A DNA stretch of 64,000 nucleotides. Origin: Microbacterium sp. Nx66. Its GTDB lineage: Bacteria > Actinomycetota > Actinomycetes > Actinomycetales > Microbacteriaceae. Made by a program: the position numbers and the translations under genes. Each line of letters opens with the position of its first letter. Position 1 is the first letter of the stretch. Shown here piece after piece: positions 1 through 7,485 of the stretch. Below the pieces are notes generated by a model, which was not told where the DNA came from, ran no database searches, and saw nothing but the letters and a program-made list of their open reading frames with translations. The stretch is taken from contig NZ_LR880474.1 in NCBI RefSeq assembly GCF_904066215.1, forward strand, positions 3,286,001 through 3,350,000. The letters run 5' to 3'.

Positions 1-1217
1 ACGTGGGCGGTCTGCTCTGGGCACCGCTCGTCCTCGCCCTCCTTCTCGCCATGCTCACCGCCGGCTCGTATGCGGAACTCGTCACCAAGTATCCGCGCGC
101 CGGCGGCGCCGCGGTCTTCGCCGAGCGCGCGTTCCACAGCCCGCTGGTCTCCTTCCTCGTCGGCTTCAGCATGCTCGCGGCGGGTGTGACCAGCGCGGCC
201 GGTCTCGCCATCGCCTTCGCCGGCGACTACCTCAGCACCTTCATCGACCTGCCGACCATCCCGGTCGCGATCGTCTTCCTCGCGATCGTCGGCCTGCTCA
301 ACGCCCGCGGCATCCGCGAGTCGATGGGCGCGAACCTCGTGATGACGGCGATCGAGCTCAGCGGCCTCGTCATCGTGATCGTCGTCGTGGCGGTGTTCGT
401 CGGCGGCGGGGGCGGCGACCTGTCCCGGGCGACGCAGGTGCCGGAGGGGGCGAACGTCGCGCTGGCGGTGCTCTCCGGCGCGGTGATCGCGTACTACTCC
501 TTCGTCGGCTTCGAGACCTCCGCCAACATGATCGAAGAGGTCAAGGACCCGCGGCGGACCTATCCCCGCGCGCTGTTCGGAGCACTCCTCACCGCGGGCG
601 TCGTGTACGTGCTCGTCGGTATCGCCAGCGCCGTCGCCCTGCCGGCGTCCGAGCTGCAGGAGTCCAGCGGTCCGCTGCTCGCGGTCGTCGAGGCCACCGG
701 GGTCAGCGTCCCGTCCTGGCTGTTCAGCCTCATCGCCCTCATCGCGGTCGCCAACGGTGCGCTGCTCACGATGATCATGGTCAGCCGCCTCACCTACGGC
801 ATGGCGGAGCAGAACCTCCTGCCGTCGGTGCTCGGGCGCGTCCTGCCGAAGCGGAAGACCCCGTGGGTCGCGATCCTGACCACGACGCTCGTGGCGATGG
901 GCCTCACGCTGGTCGGAGACCTCGCGACCCTCGCCGAGACCGTCGTGCTGCTGCTGCTCGTCGTCTTCCTGAGTGTGAACATCTCGGTGCTGGTCCTGCG
1001 CCGCGACAAGGTCGAGCACGACCACTTCCGCGTGTGGACGTTCGTCCCGGTGCTGGGCATCGCGTCCTGCATCCTGCTGCTCACCCAGCAGCGTCCGCAG
1101 GTGTGGCTGTTCGGCGCCATCCTCCTCGCCGTCGGCGGGGTGCTCTACGCTGTCGCCCGATGGACCCGCAATCGATCGAAGACCGCCGACACGAAGGAGA
1201 GCCATGAGCACGCCTGA
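1..1217 (+). CDS. APC-family amino acid permease (5' end cut by window)
   Basis: Inner-membrane amino acid/polyamine transporter of the APC superfamily. About 404 residues are visible in frame from base 3, and the true start lies outside the window. The protein is almost wholly hydrophobic, with roughly ten membrane segments. It keeps the family-type stretch FVGFETSANMIEEVKDPRR (about residues 166-184), the FGFE-like loop followed by E-x-x-x-P typical of APC carriers. The visible part begins inside the second membrane helix, so roughly 40-80 residues are missing. The 3' end overlaps the next small gene by 14 nt, which suggests co-translation. The substrate cannot be told from sequence. Confidence 0.88.
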   Translation, partial: VGGLLWAPLVLALLLAMLTAGSYAELVTKYPRAGGAAVFAERAFHSPLVSFLVGFSMLAAGVTSAAGLAIAFAGDYLSTFIDLPTIPVAIVFLAIVGLLNARGIRESMGANLVMTAIELSGLVIVIVVVAVFVGGGGGDLSRATQVPEGANVALAVLSGAVIAYYSFVGFETSANMIEEVKDPRRTYPRALFGALLTAGVVYVLVGIASAVALPASELQESSGPLLAVVEATGVSVPSWLFSLIALIAVANGALLTMIMVSRLTYGMAEQNLLPSVLGRVLPKRKTPWVAILTTTLVAMGLTLVGDLATLAETVVLLLLVVFLSVNISVLVLRRDKVEHDHFRVWTFVPVLGIASCILLLTQQRPQVWLFGAILLAVGGVLYAVARWTRNRSKTADTKESHEHA

Positions 1218-1413
1218 CAACACCGCTGACGAGACGTTCGAGGAGAACCGTCACGACCAGCTGACCTCCGCTCCCGATGCCACGGAGGCCGACGCCGCGC
1301 CGCGCGTGGACGTCTCGGAGCACGACGGCAACACGCGCATCGACATCCGGGATGACGCGGAGGTGCGCCCGGGCCCCGGTCCTGGCATGCCGGAGGCCGA
1401 CGGCGAGGACTGA
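1204..1413 (+). CDS. small acidic hypothetical protein
   Basis: A 69-residue protein rich in Asp and Glu, with no membrane segment, no cysteine and no recognisable domain. Composition suggests an intrinsically disordered cytosolic protein. Its ATG lies inside the end of the upstream permease gene (overlap 1204-1217), and an AAGGAGAG ribosome site sits just ahead at about 1195-1202. The good ribosome site and the coupling support a real gene. Function unknown. Confidence 0.6.
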   Translation: MSTPDNTADETFEENRHDQLTSAPDATEADAAPRVDVSEHDGNTRIDIRDDAEVRPGPGPGMPEADGED

Positions 1414-1430
1414 TCCGGTGCCGTCGGGCG

Positions 1431-2447
1431 CTACAGCCAGCCCTTGCGCTTGAACGCCGCGTAGAGCCCGACGCCCATCGCCACCATGAGCAGCACCGCC
1501 ATGGGGTACCCGAGTGCCCAGTGCAGCTCCGGCATGTGGTCGAAGTTCATGCCGTAGACGGTGCCGACGAGCGTCGGAGCGAAGAGGATCGCCGCCCAGC
1601 CGGAGATCTTCTTCACCTCATCGTTCTGGCGGATGCTGAGTTCCGTCATCCGTCGCATCTCGTCGTTCTGGCGTCGCGCGACGATGGTCGACTCGACCGT
1701 GAGGGCGTTGTCGAGGACGGAGCGGAAGGTCGTCGCCTTGTCGCTCACGCGCAGGGTGTGGTCGAGGACGTCCCGCAGGTACCGCTGGAGCTCCTCGCTC
1801 ACGCGGTACTTCTCGGATCCGCGGAGCAGCGCCTCGAGCATGCCGGTCAGCGGCTGCGTCGCCCGCTGGAAGTCGATCACCTCGCGACCGAGGTCGTAGA
1901 TCCGCTGGGTCGCGTCCGCGTCCTCCTCGAAGAGCTGACCCTCGATCTCGTCGATGTCGTTCTCGAGTCCGGCGAGGACCGGGGAGTACTCGTCGACGAC
2001 CTCGTCGAGGATCGCGTAGAGCACCGCCTCAGGGCCGTGGGCGAGCAGAGCGGGATCGGCCTCGAGCCGGCGACGCACGCGGCCGAGGTCCGGCGACTCC
2101 GCATGACGGATCGTCACGACGAAGTCGGGTCCTACCAGCACGTGCACCTCGCCGAACTCGACCTCCTCGCGCTCGTCGAGATAGCGGGCGGGGCGGAGGA
2201 CCATGAACAGCACGTCGCCGTACCGCTCCAGCTTGGCGCGCTGGTGACCGGAGAGCGCGTCCTCCACAACCAGCTCGTGGATGCCGAACTCGTCAGCCAC
2301 GGCGCGGATCTCCTCGGGGCTCGGCCGATACAGACCGATCCACCCCATGCCCCGTCGTTCGCGGATCCGCTCGAACGTGTCGTTCAGGCTCTGCGGGTTC
2401 TCGGTGCGCACGCCATCGACGTAGACGGCGTTGTCGACGATCGCCAT
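1431..2447 (-). CDS. corA: CorA-type magnesium/cobalt transporter
   Basis: Divalent cation channel of the CorA family; 338 residues from an ATG preceded by GCAGGAGGT, an excellent ribosome site that rules out longer in-frame starts. The N-terminal two thirds is the cytoplasmic alpha/beta funnel domain. The C-terminus has two membrane helices (about 280-298 and 315-333) separated by the diagnostic YGMN selectivity motif at residues 298-301, and ends in basic residues (KRKGWL). Length and topology match the family. It lies just downstream of a serine-hydrolase-like lipoprotein gene on the same strand (28 nt gap), but no functional link is evident. Confidence 0.95.
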   Translation of the reverse strand: MAIVDNAVYVDGVRTENPQSLNDTFERIRERRGMGWIGLYRPSPEEIRAVADEFGIHELVVEDALSGHQRAKLERYGDVLFMVLRPARYLDEREEVEFGEVHVLVGPDFVVTIRHAESPDLGRVRRRLEADPALLAHGPEAVLYAILDEVVDEYSPVLAGLENDIDEIEGQLFEEDADATQRIYDLGREVIDFQRATQPLTGMLEALLRGSEKYRVSEELQRYLRDVLDHTLRVSDKATTFRSVLDNALTVESTIVARRQNDEMRRMTELSIRQNDEVKKISGWAAILFAPTLVGTVYGMNFDHMPELHWALGYPMAVLLMVAMGVGLYAAFKRKGWL

Positions 2448-2475
2448 GCGGACCTCCTGCTCGTCGAAGACGCGC

Positions 2476-3756
2476 TCAGCCGGCCGGAGGGACGCACGCG
2501 AGCGCGGCGTTCGCGATGGCCGTGTGATACTGCTCGGCCGTATAGGGGAGACCGAACTCCGGAGCCGTCTCCCCGGCCGCCGCGGGTGCCTTGGAGGCGA
2601 TCGCCGCGAGCTCCCAGGAGAGCTGCTGGGCGAAGCGCGCACCGCCCGTGGAGTCGTTCAGCACCACGGCAACCGTGAAGCCGGTCGTCGGGTCGGAGTA
2701 CGCCGCCGTCGCGTAGCCGGGAGTCCAGCCGTGCTGACCGATCATAGAACCGACGATGTAGGCGCCACCGGTCGCCTGGTACCACGATGGTGCCTTGTCG
2801 TACGCGGGGAGCGGCGACGCGAAGCGGTCCGGCTCGTCCTTCGTGCGCAGCACCTGCTTGGCCTCAGCCTGCATGTACCGCCCGAGGTCGGTGATCGTCG
2901 ACACCACACCCGAATCGGTGAAGCCGGTGCTGGAGGACATCGTCGTGATGTCGACGGGCGCGGCGCAGGTGAAACCGCCCTCGACGGCTCCCATGTAGTG
3001 TCCGCTGAGCGACGCCCCCTCCGACGGCGGTGCCGCAGCGGGCGACGGCAGCGAGGTGTCGGCGAGCTCCAGCGGCTCGGTGACGTACTCGGCGATCAGT
3101 TCGCGCGCGCTCATCCCCGAGGCGCGCTCCAACGCGAGGCCGAGGAGAAGGTATCCGGCGTCGGAGTCGCGGAACGTGGTCTGCGGAGCGACGCGCGCGC
3201 GGCCGAGACCGTAACCCGCGAGCTCGAGGGGCGCCCAGACCCGCTCCGGCGTGTTCAGCCACGCGCTCTTGACCGTCGCCTCGGACGAACCGGCGCCACT
3301 GGTTCCGTTGCACAGATCGAGGAGAGTGACATCGGCCATGTCGGCGACGCCCGAGACGTACTCCGGCACCTTCGCGTCGAGCTCCACGGTGCCCTCGTCG
3401 GCGAGCGCGTAGAGGACGTCGCAGGTCATCAACCGGGTGATGTCGGCGATGCGGAACGACATGTCGGTGGAGAGCTCGCCGCCGTCCGCCTTGTCCTGCG
3501 TGCCCGTGGCGGCGACCCAGGTGCCGCTCCACGGCACCCAGACCCCGACGATCGCCCCGCTGGCCCCGGAGGCCGCGAGCGCGTTGTCGACCGCGCCCTG
3601 CAGCGCCGCGACCGTGTCGTCGGGAAGCGTGGCGTCGACCTGCGGGGGTGGCGTATAGCTGAAGGAGCCCTCGGAGGAGCATCCGGTGAGGACGAGACCG
3701 AGAACGGCCGCCGTGGCCGCTGCGGCGCGCCACCGGCGCGACGAGAGAAGCTGCAT
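2476..3756 (-). CDS. serine beta-lactamase-like lipoprotein lacking the catalytic motifs
   Basis: 426-residue exported lipoprotein of the class C beta-lactamase/D-Ala-D-Ala carboxypeptidase fold. A signal peptide ends in the lipobox L-T-G-C26. The fold is recognisable from FRIADITRLM (101-110), aligning with the usual FRIGSVTK, and from GYLLLGLALE (201-210). However SxxK is D105-I-T-R108, the YxN motif is D197-S-D199, and the HxG-type motif near TPGY is Q341-H-G343. All three catalytic motifs are therefore altered, so the protein is probably not a peptidase or beta-lactamase but a binding or structural derivative. There is no frameshift. Partner unknown. Confidence 0.85.
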   Translation of the reverse strand: MQLLSSRRWRAAAATAAVLGLVLTGCSSEGSFSYTPPPQVDATLPDDTVAALQGAVDNALAASGASGAIVGVWVPWSGTWVAATGTQDKADGGELSTDMSFRIADITRLMTCDVLYALADEGTVELDAKVPEYVSGVADMADVTLLDLCNGTSGAGSSEATVKSAWLNTPERVWAPLELAGYGLGRARVAPQTTFRDSDAGYLLLGLALERASGMSARELIAEYVTEPLELADTSLPSPAAAPPSEGASLSGHYMGAVEGGFTCAAPVDITTMSSSTGFTDSGVVSTITDLGRYMQAEAKQVLRTKDEPDRFASPLPAYDKAPSWYQATGGAYIVGSMIGQHGWTPGYATAAYSDPTTGFTVAVVLNDSTGGARFAQQLSWELAAIASKAPAAAGETAPEFGLPYTAEQYHTAIANAALACVPPAG

Positions 3757-3841
3757 GTGTGGGAACCCCCGAAGACGTGTCCCCTGAGTCTAGAACGCGG
3801 ATGCTGAAAGTCGGCCCCGCGTGGCGTCGTAGGGTGTCCCT

Positions 3842-4156
3842 GTGCCCCATGATTTCGATGCCGACGTGATCGCCGCCGTCCTCCGCCACATGAACGGCGA
3901 CCACACGGACGACAACCTCCTCATCGCCCGCGCCTTCGCCGAACCGTCCGCGGAGGCGATCGACGGGGCGGTGATGACCGGCTTCGACGGGCAGGTCGGG
4001 GTCTGGGAGATCTCCCGCGGTGGCTCGACGTCGGAGCTCCGCGTCCCGTGGCCCGGCGGTCCGATCACCGAGCGCCGAGAGGTGCGCCGCGAGGTCGTGG
4101 CCCTGTACGACGCGGCCTGCGCGCGCCTGGGCATCGAACCGCGTCCGCACGACTGA
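3842..4156 (+). CDS. DUF2470 domain protein (heme-utilisation type)
   Basis: 104-residue protein made up of one DUF2470 domain, the module found at the C-terminus of HugZ/heme-utilisation flavin proteins. Typical features are the early histidine-rich LRHMNGDHTDDNL (15-27) and the closing REVVALYDAACARLG. It starts at GTG 3842. A TAGGGT hexamer ends 6 nt before the start, suggesting a leaderless mRNA. It lies 57 nt before a heme oxygenase gene on the same strand, so a role in heme iron handling is likely (inference). No membrane segment. Confidence 0.82.
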   Translation: MPHDFDADVIAAVLRHMNGDHTDDNLLIARAFAEPSAEAIDGAVMTGFDGQVGVWEISRGGSTSELRVPWPGGPITERREVRREVVALYDAACARLGIEPRPHD

Positions 4157-4184
4157 GTCGTCCCGCACAGTTCGGGCTTCCGCC

Positions 4185-4203
4185 CAAGGTTAGGCTGCCC
4201 TTA
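4185..4203 (+). promoter_or_regulatory. DtxR/IdeR-like iron box
   Basis: The 19-mer CAAGGTTAGGCTGCCCTTA matches 13 of 19 positions of the palindromic DtxR/IdeR consensus TTAGGTTAGCCTAACCTAA by my count, including AGGTTAG and the right-hand CCT. It overlaps a TACACT -10 hexamer (4202-4207) that would start transcription at or next to the ATG at 4214. Binding there would block RNA polymerase, as expected for iron-repressed heme oxygenase. Confidence 0.72.
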
Positions 4204-4213
4204 CACTGAAGCC

Positions 4214-4861
4214 ATGCCCGAGATCCTGTCCTTCTCCGCCGCCCTCCGCGAGCGCTCCTCCGGCTCGCACTCCCGCAGCGAGACCGCCGGCTTCATGTCC
4301 GATCTGCTCAAGGGCGAAGGATCGCGCGAGGACTACATCGCCCTGGTCGCGCAGCACTACTTCATCTACGACGCCCTCGAAGGCGCGGGAGAGCGGATGC
4401 GTCAGGACCCGGTGGCCTCCGTGTTCCTCAGCGACAAGCTCACGCGTCTCCCCGCGCTCGAAGCCGATCTCGCCTTCCTCCTCGGCCCCGAGTGGCGCGA
4501 GCGGATCGCACCCCTGCCCACCACACAGCGCTACGTCGACCGCATCCGTCAGGTGGGCGCGACGTGGGCGGGCGGGTTCGTGGCGCACCACTACACCCGG
4601 TACCTCGGCGATCTCTCCGGCGGCATCTTCATCGGGCGGGTGATGGCGCGGCGCTTCGGCTTCGAGACCAACGGCATCGGCTTCTACCTGTTCGACGACA
4701 TCGCCGACCCCTCCGCCTTCAAGGACGTCTATCGCGAACAGCTCGACGCCGCTCCGTGGGACGAGGCGGAGCGCGAGCGCGTCATCGACGAGGTGCTGCT
4801 GGCGTACCGCTTCAACACCGAGCTCTTCGAAGACCTGGACCGCGCCCGCGCCGCCGCCTGA
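4214..4861 (+). CDS. hmuO: biliverdin-producing heme oxygenase
   Basis: Oxidatively opens the heme ring to biliverdin, CO and Fe2+, giving iron from host or environmental heme; soluble cytosolic enzyme. 215 residues, the usual length for the HmuO family. The proximal heme ligand is His19 in SGSHSRSE, and the distal-helix signature GDLSGG is at 132-137. Start at ATG 4214 is supported by a TACACT hexamer ending 6 nt upstream (leaderless) and an iron box over the promoter. The preceding DUF2470 gene is a likely functional partner. Confidence 0.95.
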   Translation: MPEILSFSAALRERSSGSHSRSETAGFMSDLLKGEGSREDYIALVAQHYFIYDALEGAGERMRQDPVASVFLSDKLTRLPALEADLAFLLGPEWRERIAPLPTTQRYVDRIRQVGATWAGGFVAHHYTRYLGDLSGGIFIGRVMARRFGFETNGIGFYLFDDIADPSAFKDVYREQLDAAPWDEAERERVIDEVLLAYRFNTELFEDLDRARAAA

Positions 4862-4874
4862 CCCGGCAGCGACC

Positions 4875-6293
4875 TCAGGTCCTCGGCAGCTCCGGCGTCG
4901 AGGCCGCCAGCCACGCATCGCGCATGAACCGGCGCACGTCCTCATCCACGCGGATGTCGCTCGGCCGCAGCGGACGGGAGAGGTACAGCCCGTCGAGCGA
5001 CGTGAGCCGGCTCAGCGCGACGTAGGTCTGCCCCGGCGCGAAGGCCCCGGAGCCCAGGTCGATCACGGCGCGGTCGTAGGTCTTGCCCTGGGACTTGTGG
5101 ATCGTCACGGCCCACGCGAGCCGCAGCGGGAACTGCGTGAACTCGGCGACGACGTCCCGGGAGAGCTTCTTCGTGTTGGGGTCGTAGGCGTACCGGAACC
5201 GCTCCCAGACGGCCGGCTCGACGTCGACCTCCTCACCGTCGATCTCCACCCGCACGGTCCCGCCGAGGATGCGGGTCACCGTCCCGATGGTGCCGTTGAC
5301 CCAGCGCGGCGGCTCTCCGGTCATCGCGGTGTCGTTGCGCAGGAACATCACCTGCGCCCCCACCTTGAGCTTGAGCTCGGATTCGGCGGGGAGAGAGGCC
5401 TCGCCGCGGCCGAAGTCGCCGTTGACCTCCGCCCGCGCGGTCTGCTCCTTGCCGGGCAGCGCGGCGAGATGCCGGCTGTTGATGCTGTTCACGATGTCGT
5501 TGCGGGTGGCGAGGGTGATCATCGGCACCTCGCCGGGCTCGGGCTCCGGCGGGGTGCGCGCGCCCTGAGCGTTGAGGATCCCGGCGATCTCCGCCGTCAC
5601 CCGTCCATAGCGGACGGCGTTGAGCATGGACTTGAAGCCGTCGTCCGACTGGCGGTGGATCTGCACGAGCTCCCGCACGTGCAGCTCCGCCCGGGCGTCG
5701 ACCTCGAACAACGCCCCCTGGGTCTCTTGAGTCCCTGAGCCTGTCGAAGAGCCTGTCGAAGGGCCCGCCCACACCTTCGCGTCGAAGAACCAGAACGACC
5801 GGTAGTGATCCTTCACGTACCGAGCCTCATCGCCCCGGGGCGGGACCGGAGCGAGCTGATAGGGGTCGCCGAACATGACGACCTGCACACCGCCGAAGGG
5901 CTCTCCCCGCCGCCCTCTCGCCTGCCGCAGCGACCGATCGATGGCGTCCATGAGGTCGGCGTTGACCATGGAGATCTCATCGATGACGAGGGTCTCGATC
6001 GCGTTGAGGATGCGTCGGGTCGCATCGTTCTGATCGATGTCGCCGTCCCCGATGAGGCCGATCGGGAGGCGGAACAGGGAGTGGATCGTCTGCCCCTCCA
6101 CGTTCAACGCTGCGACGCCCGTGGGAGCGCAGATCGCGATCTGCTTCTTCGTGTTCCAAGCGAAGTGCTGCAGCAGCGTGGACTTCCCGGTGCCGGCGCG
6201 TCCCGTGATGAACACGTGCTCGCTGGTGTCCTCGATGAGCCGGAACAGCTCCTGCTGCTCCTCGGACAGGGCGGGAAGGGACACGGTTCTCAC
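4875..6293 (-). CDS. Pif1-like DNA helicase with in-frame repeat insertion
   Basis: 472-residue superfamily 1B helicase of the Pif1/RecD-like group. Walker A is GRAGTGKST (31-39), Walker B LVIDEISM (102-109), motif III GDPYQLAPVPP (142-152). Near the C-terminus WAVTIHKSQGKTYDRA (motif V/VI region) and VALSRL are conserved. Between FFDAKVWAG and the following domain there is a low-complexity stretch P-S-T-G-S-S-T-G-S-G-T (about 178-188) encoded by two tandem 12-bp units (5737-5760), a repeat-element insertion that keeps the frame. Role in unwinding DNA is known for the family; the physiological task here is unknown. Confidence 0.9.
   Translation of the reverse strand: MRTVSLPALSEEQQELFRLIEDTSEHVFITGRAGTGKSTLLQHFAWNTKKQIAICAPTGVAALNVEGQTIHSLFRLPIGLIGDGDIDQNDATRRILNAIETLVIDEISMVNADLMDAIDRSLRQARGRRGEPFGGVQVVMFGDPYQLAPVPPRGDEARYVKDHYRSFWFFDAKVWAGPSTGSSTGSGTQETQGALFEVDARAELHVRELVQIHRQSDDGFKSMLNAVRYGRVTAEIAGILNAQGARTPPEPEPGEVPMITLATRNDIVNSINSRHLAALPGKEQTARAEVNGDFGRGEASLPAESELKLKVGAQVMFLRNDTAMTGEPPRWVNGTIGTVTRILGGTVRVEIDGEEVDVEPAVWERFRYAYDPNTKKLSRDVVAEFTQFPLRLAWAVTIHKSQGKTYDRAVIDLGSGAFAPGQTYVALSRLTSLDGLYLSRPLRPSDIRVDEDVRRFMRDAWLAASTPELPRT
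5737..5760. repeat. tandem 12-bp repeat inside helicase gene
   Basis: Two exact copies of GAGCCTGTCGAA (5737-5748, 5749-5760), preceded by CCCT. On the minus strand they read as TTCGACAGGCTC, a motif I recognise as a dispersed short repeat in Microbacteriaceae genomes. It adds Ser-Thr-Gly-Ser units to the protein without breaking the frame. Confidence 0.75.
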
Positions 6294-6401
6294 AGGGCTG
6301 ACGGGGCGGACACGGGGCGCTCCCCCATGCTACGTGCCCCGTCCGGGACGGGGCCGCCGACGCTCGGCGTCCCCCCAGGACGCCCTCCTAGACTGACCGG
6401 C

Positions 6402-7472
6402 ATGGAGCGGGCCGGGACGCGCGCGCCCCGGCGGTCGCGCCTGGGCGCCGATCTGGCGATCCTGGGCCTCATCGGCGTCCTCCTGCTGGCCGCGATCGGC
6501 GCGGGCGGCGCGACGCTCTACCGGCAGTTCTACGGCCCGTCGGCGTTCGTGGTCCGCTATCTCGACCTGCTCTCCGAGGGGCGAGCCGCCGATGCCCTCC
6601 GCGTTCCCGGTGTCGCTATCGACCGGGAGACCCTCGATGACGCCGGGATCGACCCCGCCGCGTCCGAGGCGATGCTGCGCCGCTCCGCCCTCGGTCCGCT
6701 CAGCGACGTCGAGGTCGAATCCGAGGAGCCCTCCGGCGACGGCACCGCGGTGACCGTCAGCTACCGCGCCGGCGGCCACTCCGGCACCACCACGTTCCAC
6801 GTCGCGCAGGACGGCTGGGCCGGCGTCACACCGAACTGGCGGTTCACGACCAGCCCCCTCGCCGTCGTCGAGCTCACGGTGCGCGGAGCCGACCGGTTCT
6901 CCGTGAACGGGTTCGAGGTCGACCGCCGCCAGGTCTCCGCCGCCGGGCCCGCGGCGTTGCCCCTGGAGCCTCTCCCGCTGCTCGTCTTCACCCCCGGGCT
7001 CTACTCCGTGACGGTCGACACCGCGATCGCGGAGTCCACCGGGCACGGCGTGCTCGCCGACGAGCCGCTCGCCGTGACCCCTCTCGACGTGCAGACCGAG
7101 CCGACGGAGGAGTTCGTCGACGTGGTCCAGGAGCGCGTCGAGGAGTTCCTCACCGCGTGCACCACGCAGGAGGTGCTGCAGCCCACCGCGTGCCCGTTCG
7201 GCCTGCGCGTCGAGAACAGGATCGCCGCGCCGCCGAAGTGGTCCATCGCCCAGCAGCCCGAGATCATGGTCGCGCCGTCCGACGACGGTCACTGGCAGAT
7301 CCCGGCGACCGACGCCGTGGCGCACGTCGAGGTCGAGATCCAGTCCCTCTTCGACGGCTCCGTGGAGCCGGTCTCCGAAGACGTGCCCTTCCGGGTCAAC
7401 GGCTCCATCGCCATCCTCCCGGACGGCTCGGCATCGATCCGCGTCGGCTCCCCGGACGATCCCGTGAAGTGA
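6402..7472 (+). CDS. membrane-anchored protein of unknown function
   Basis: 356 residues. A short basic N-terminus is followed by one membrane helix (about 17-38) and a large extracytoplasmic part rich in acidic and beta-forming residues. Two cysteines in T-A-C-T-T and T-A-C-P-F lie about 15 residues apart and could form a disulfide. No catalytic motif is recognised. The start at ATG 6402 is chosen because a TAGACT hexamer ends 7 nt upstream; longer in-frame extensions would run into the divergent helicase promoter. Resembles actinobacterial envelope proteins of no known role. Confidence 0.75.
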   Translation: MERAGTRAPRRSRLGADLAILGLIGVLLLAAIGAGGATLYRQFYGPSAFVVRYLDLLSEGRAADALRVPGVAIDRETLDDAGIDPAASEAMLRRSALGPLSDVEVESEEPSGDGTAVTVSYRAGGHSGTTTFHVAQDGWAGVTPNWRFTTSPLAVVELTVRGADRFSVNGFEVDRRQVSAAGPAALPLEPLPLLVFTPGLYSVTVDTAIAESTGHGVLADEPLAVTPLDVQTEPTEEFVDVVQERVEEFLTACTTQEVLQPTACPFGLRVENRIAAPPKWSIAQQPEIMVAPSDDGHWQIPATDAVAHVEVEIQSLFDGSVEPVSEDVPFRVNGSIAILPDGSASIRVGSPDDPVK

Positions 7473-7485
7473 GACCGGTGCCCGG

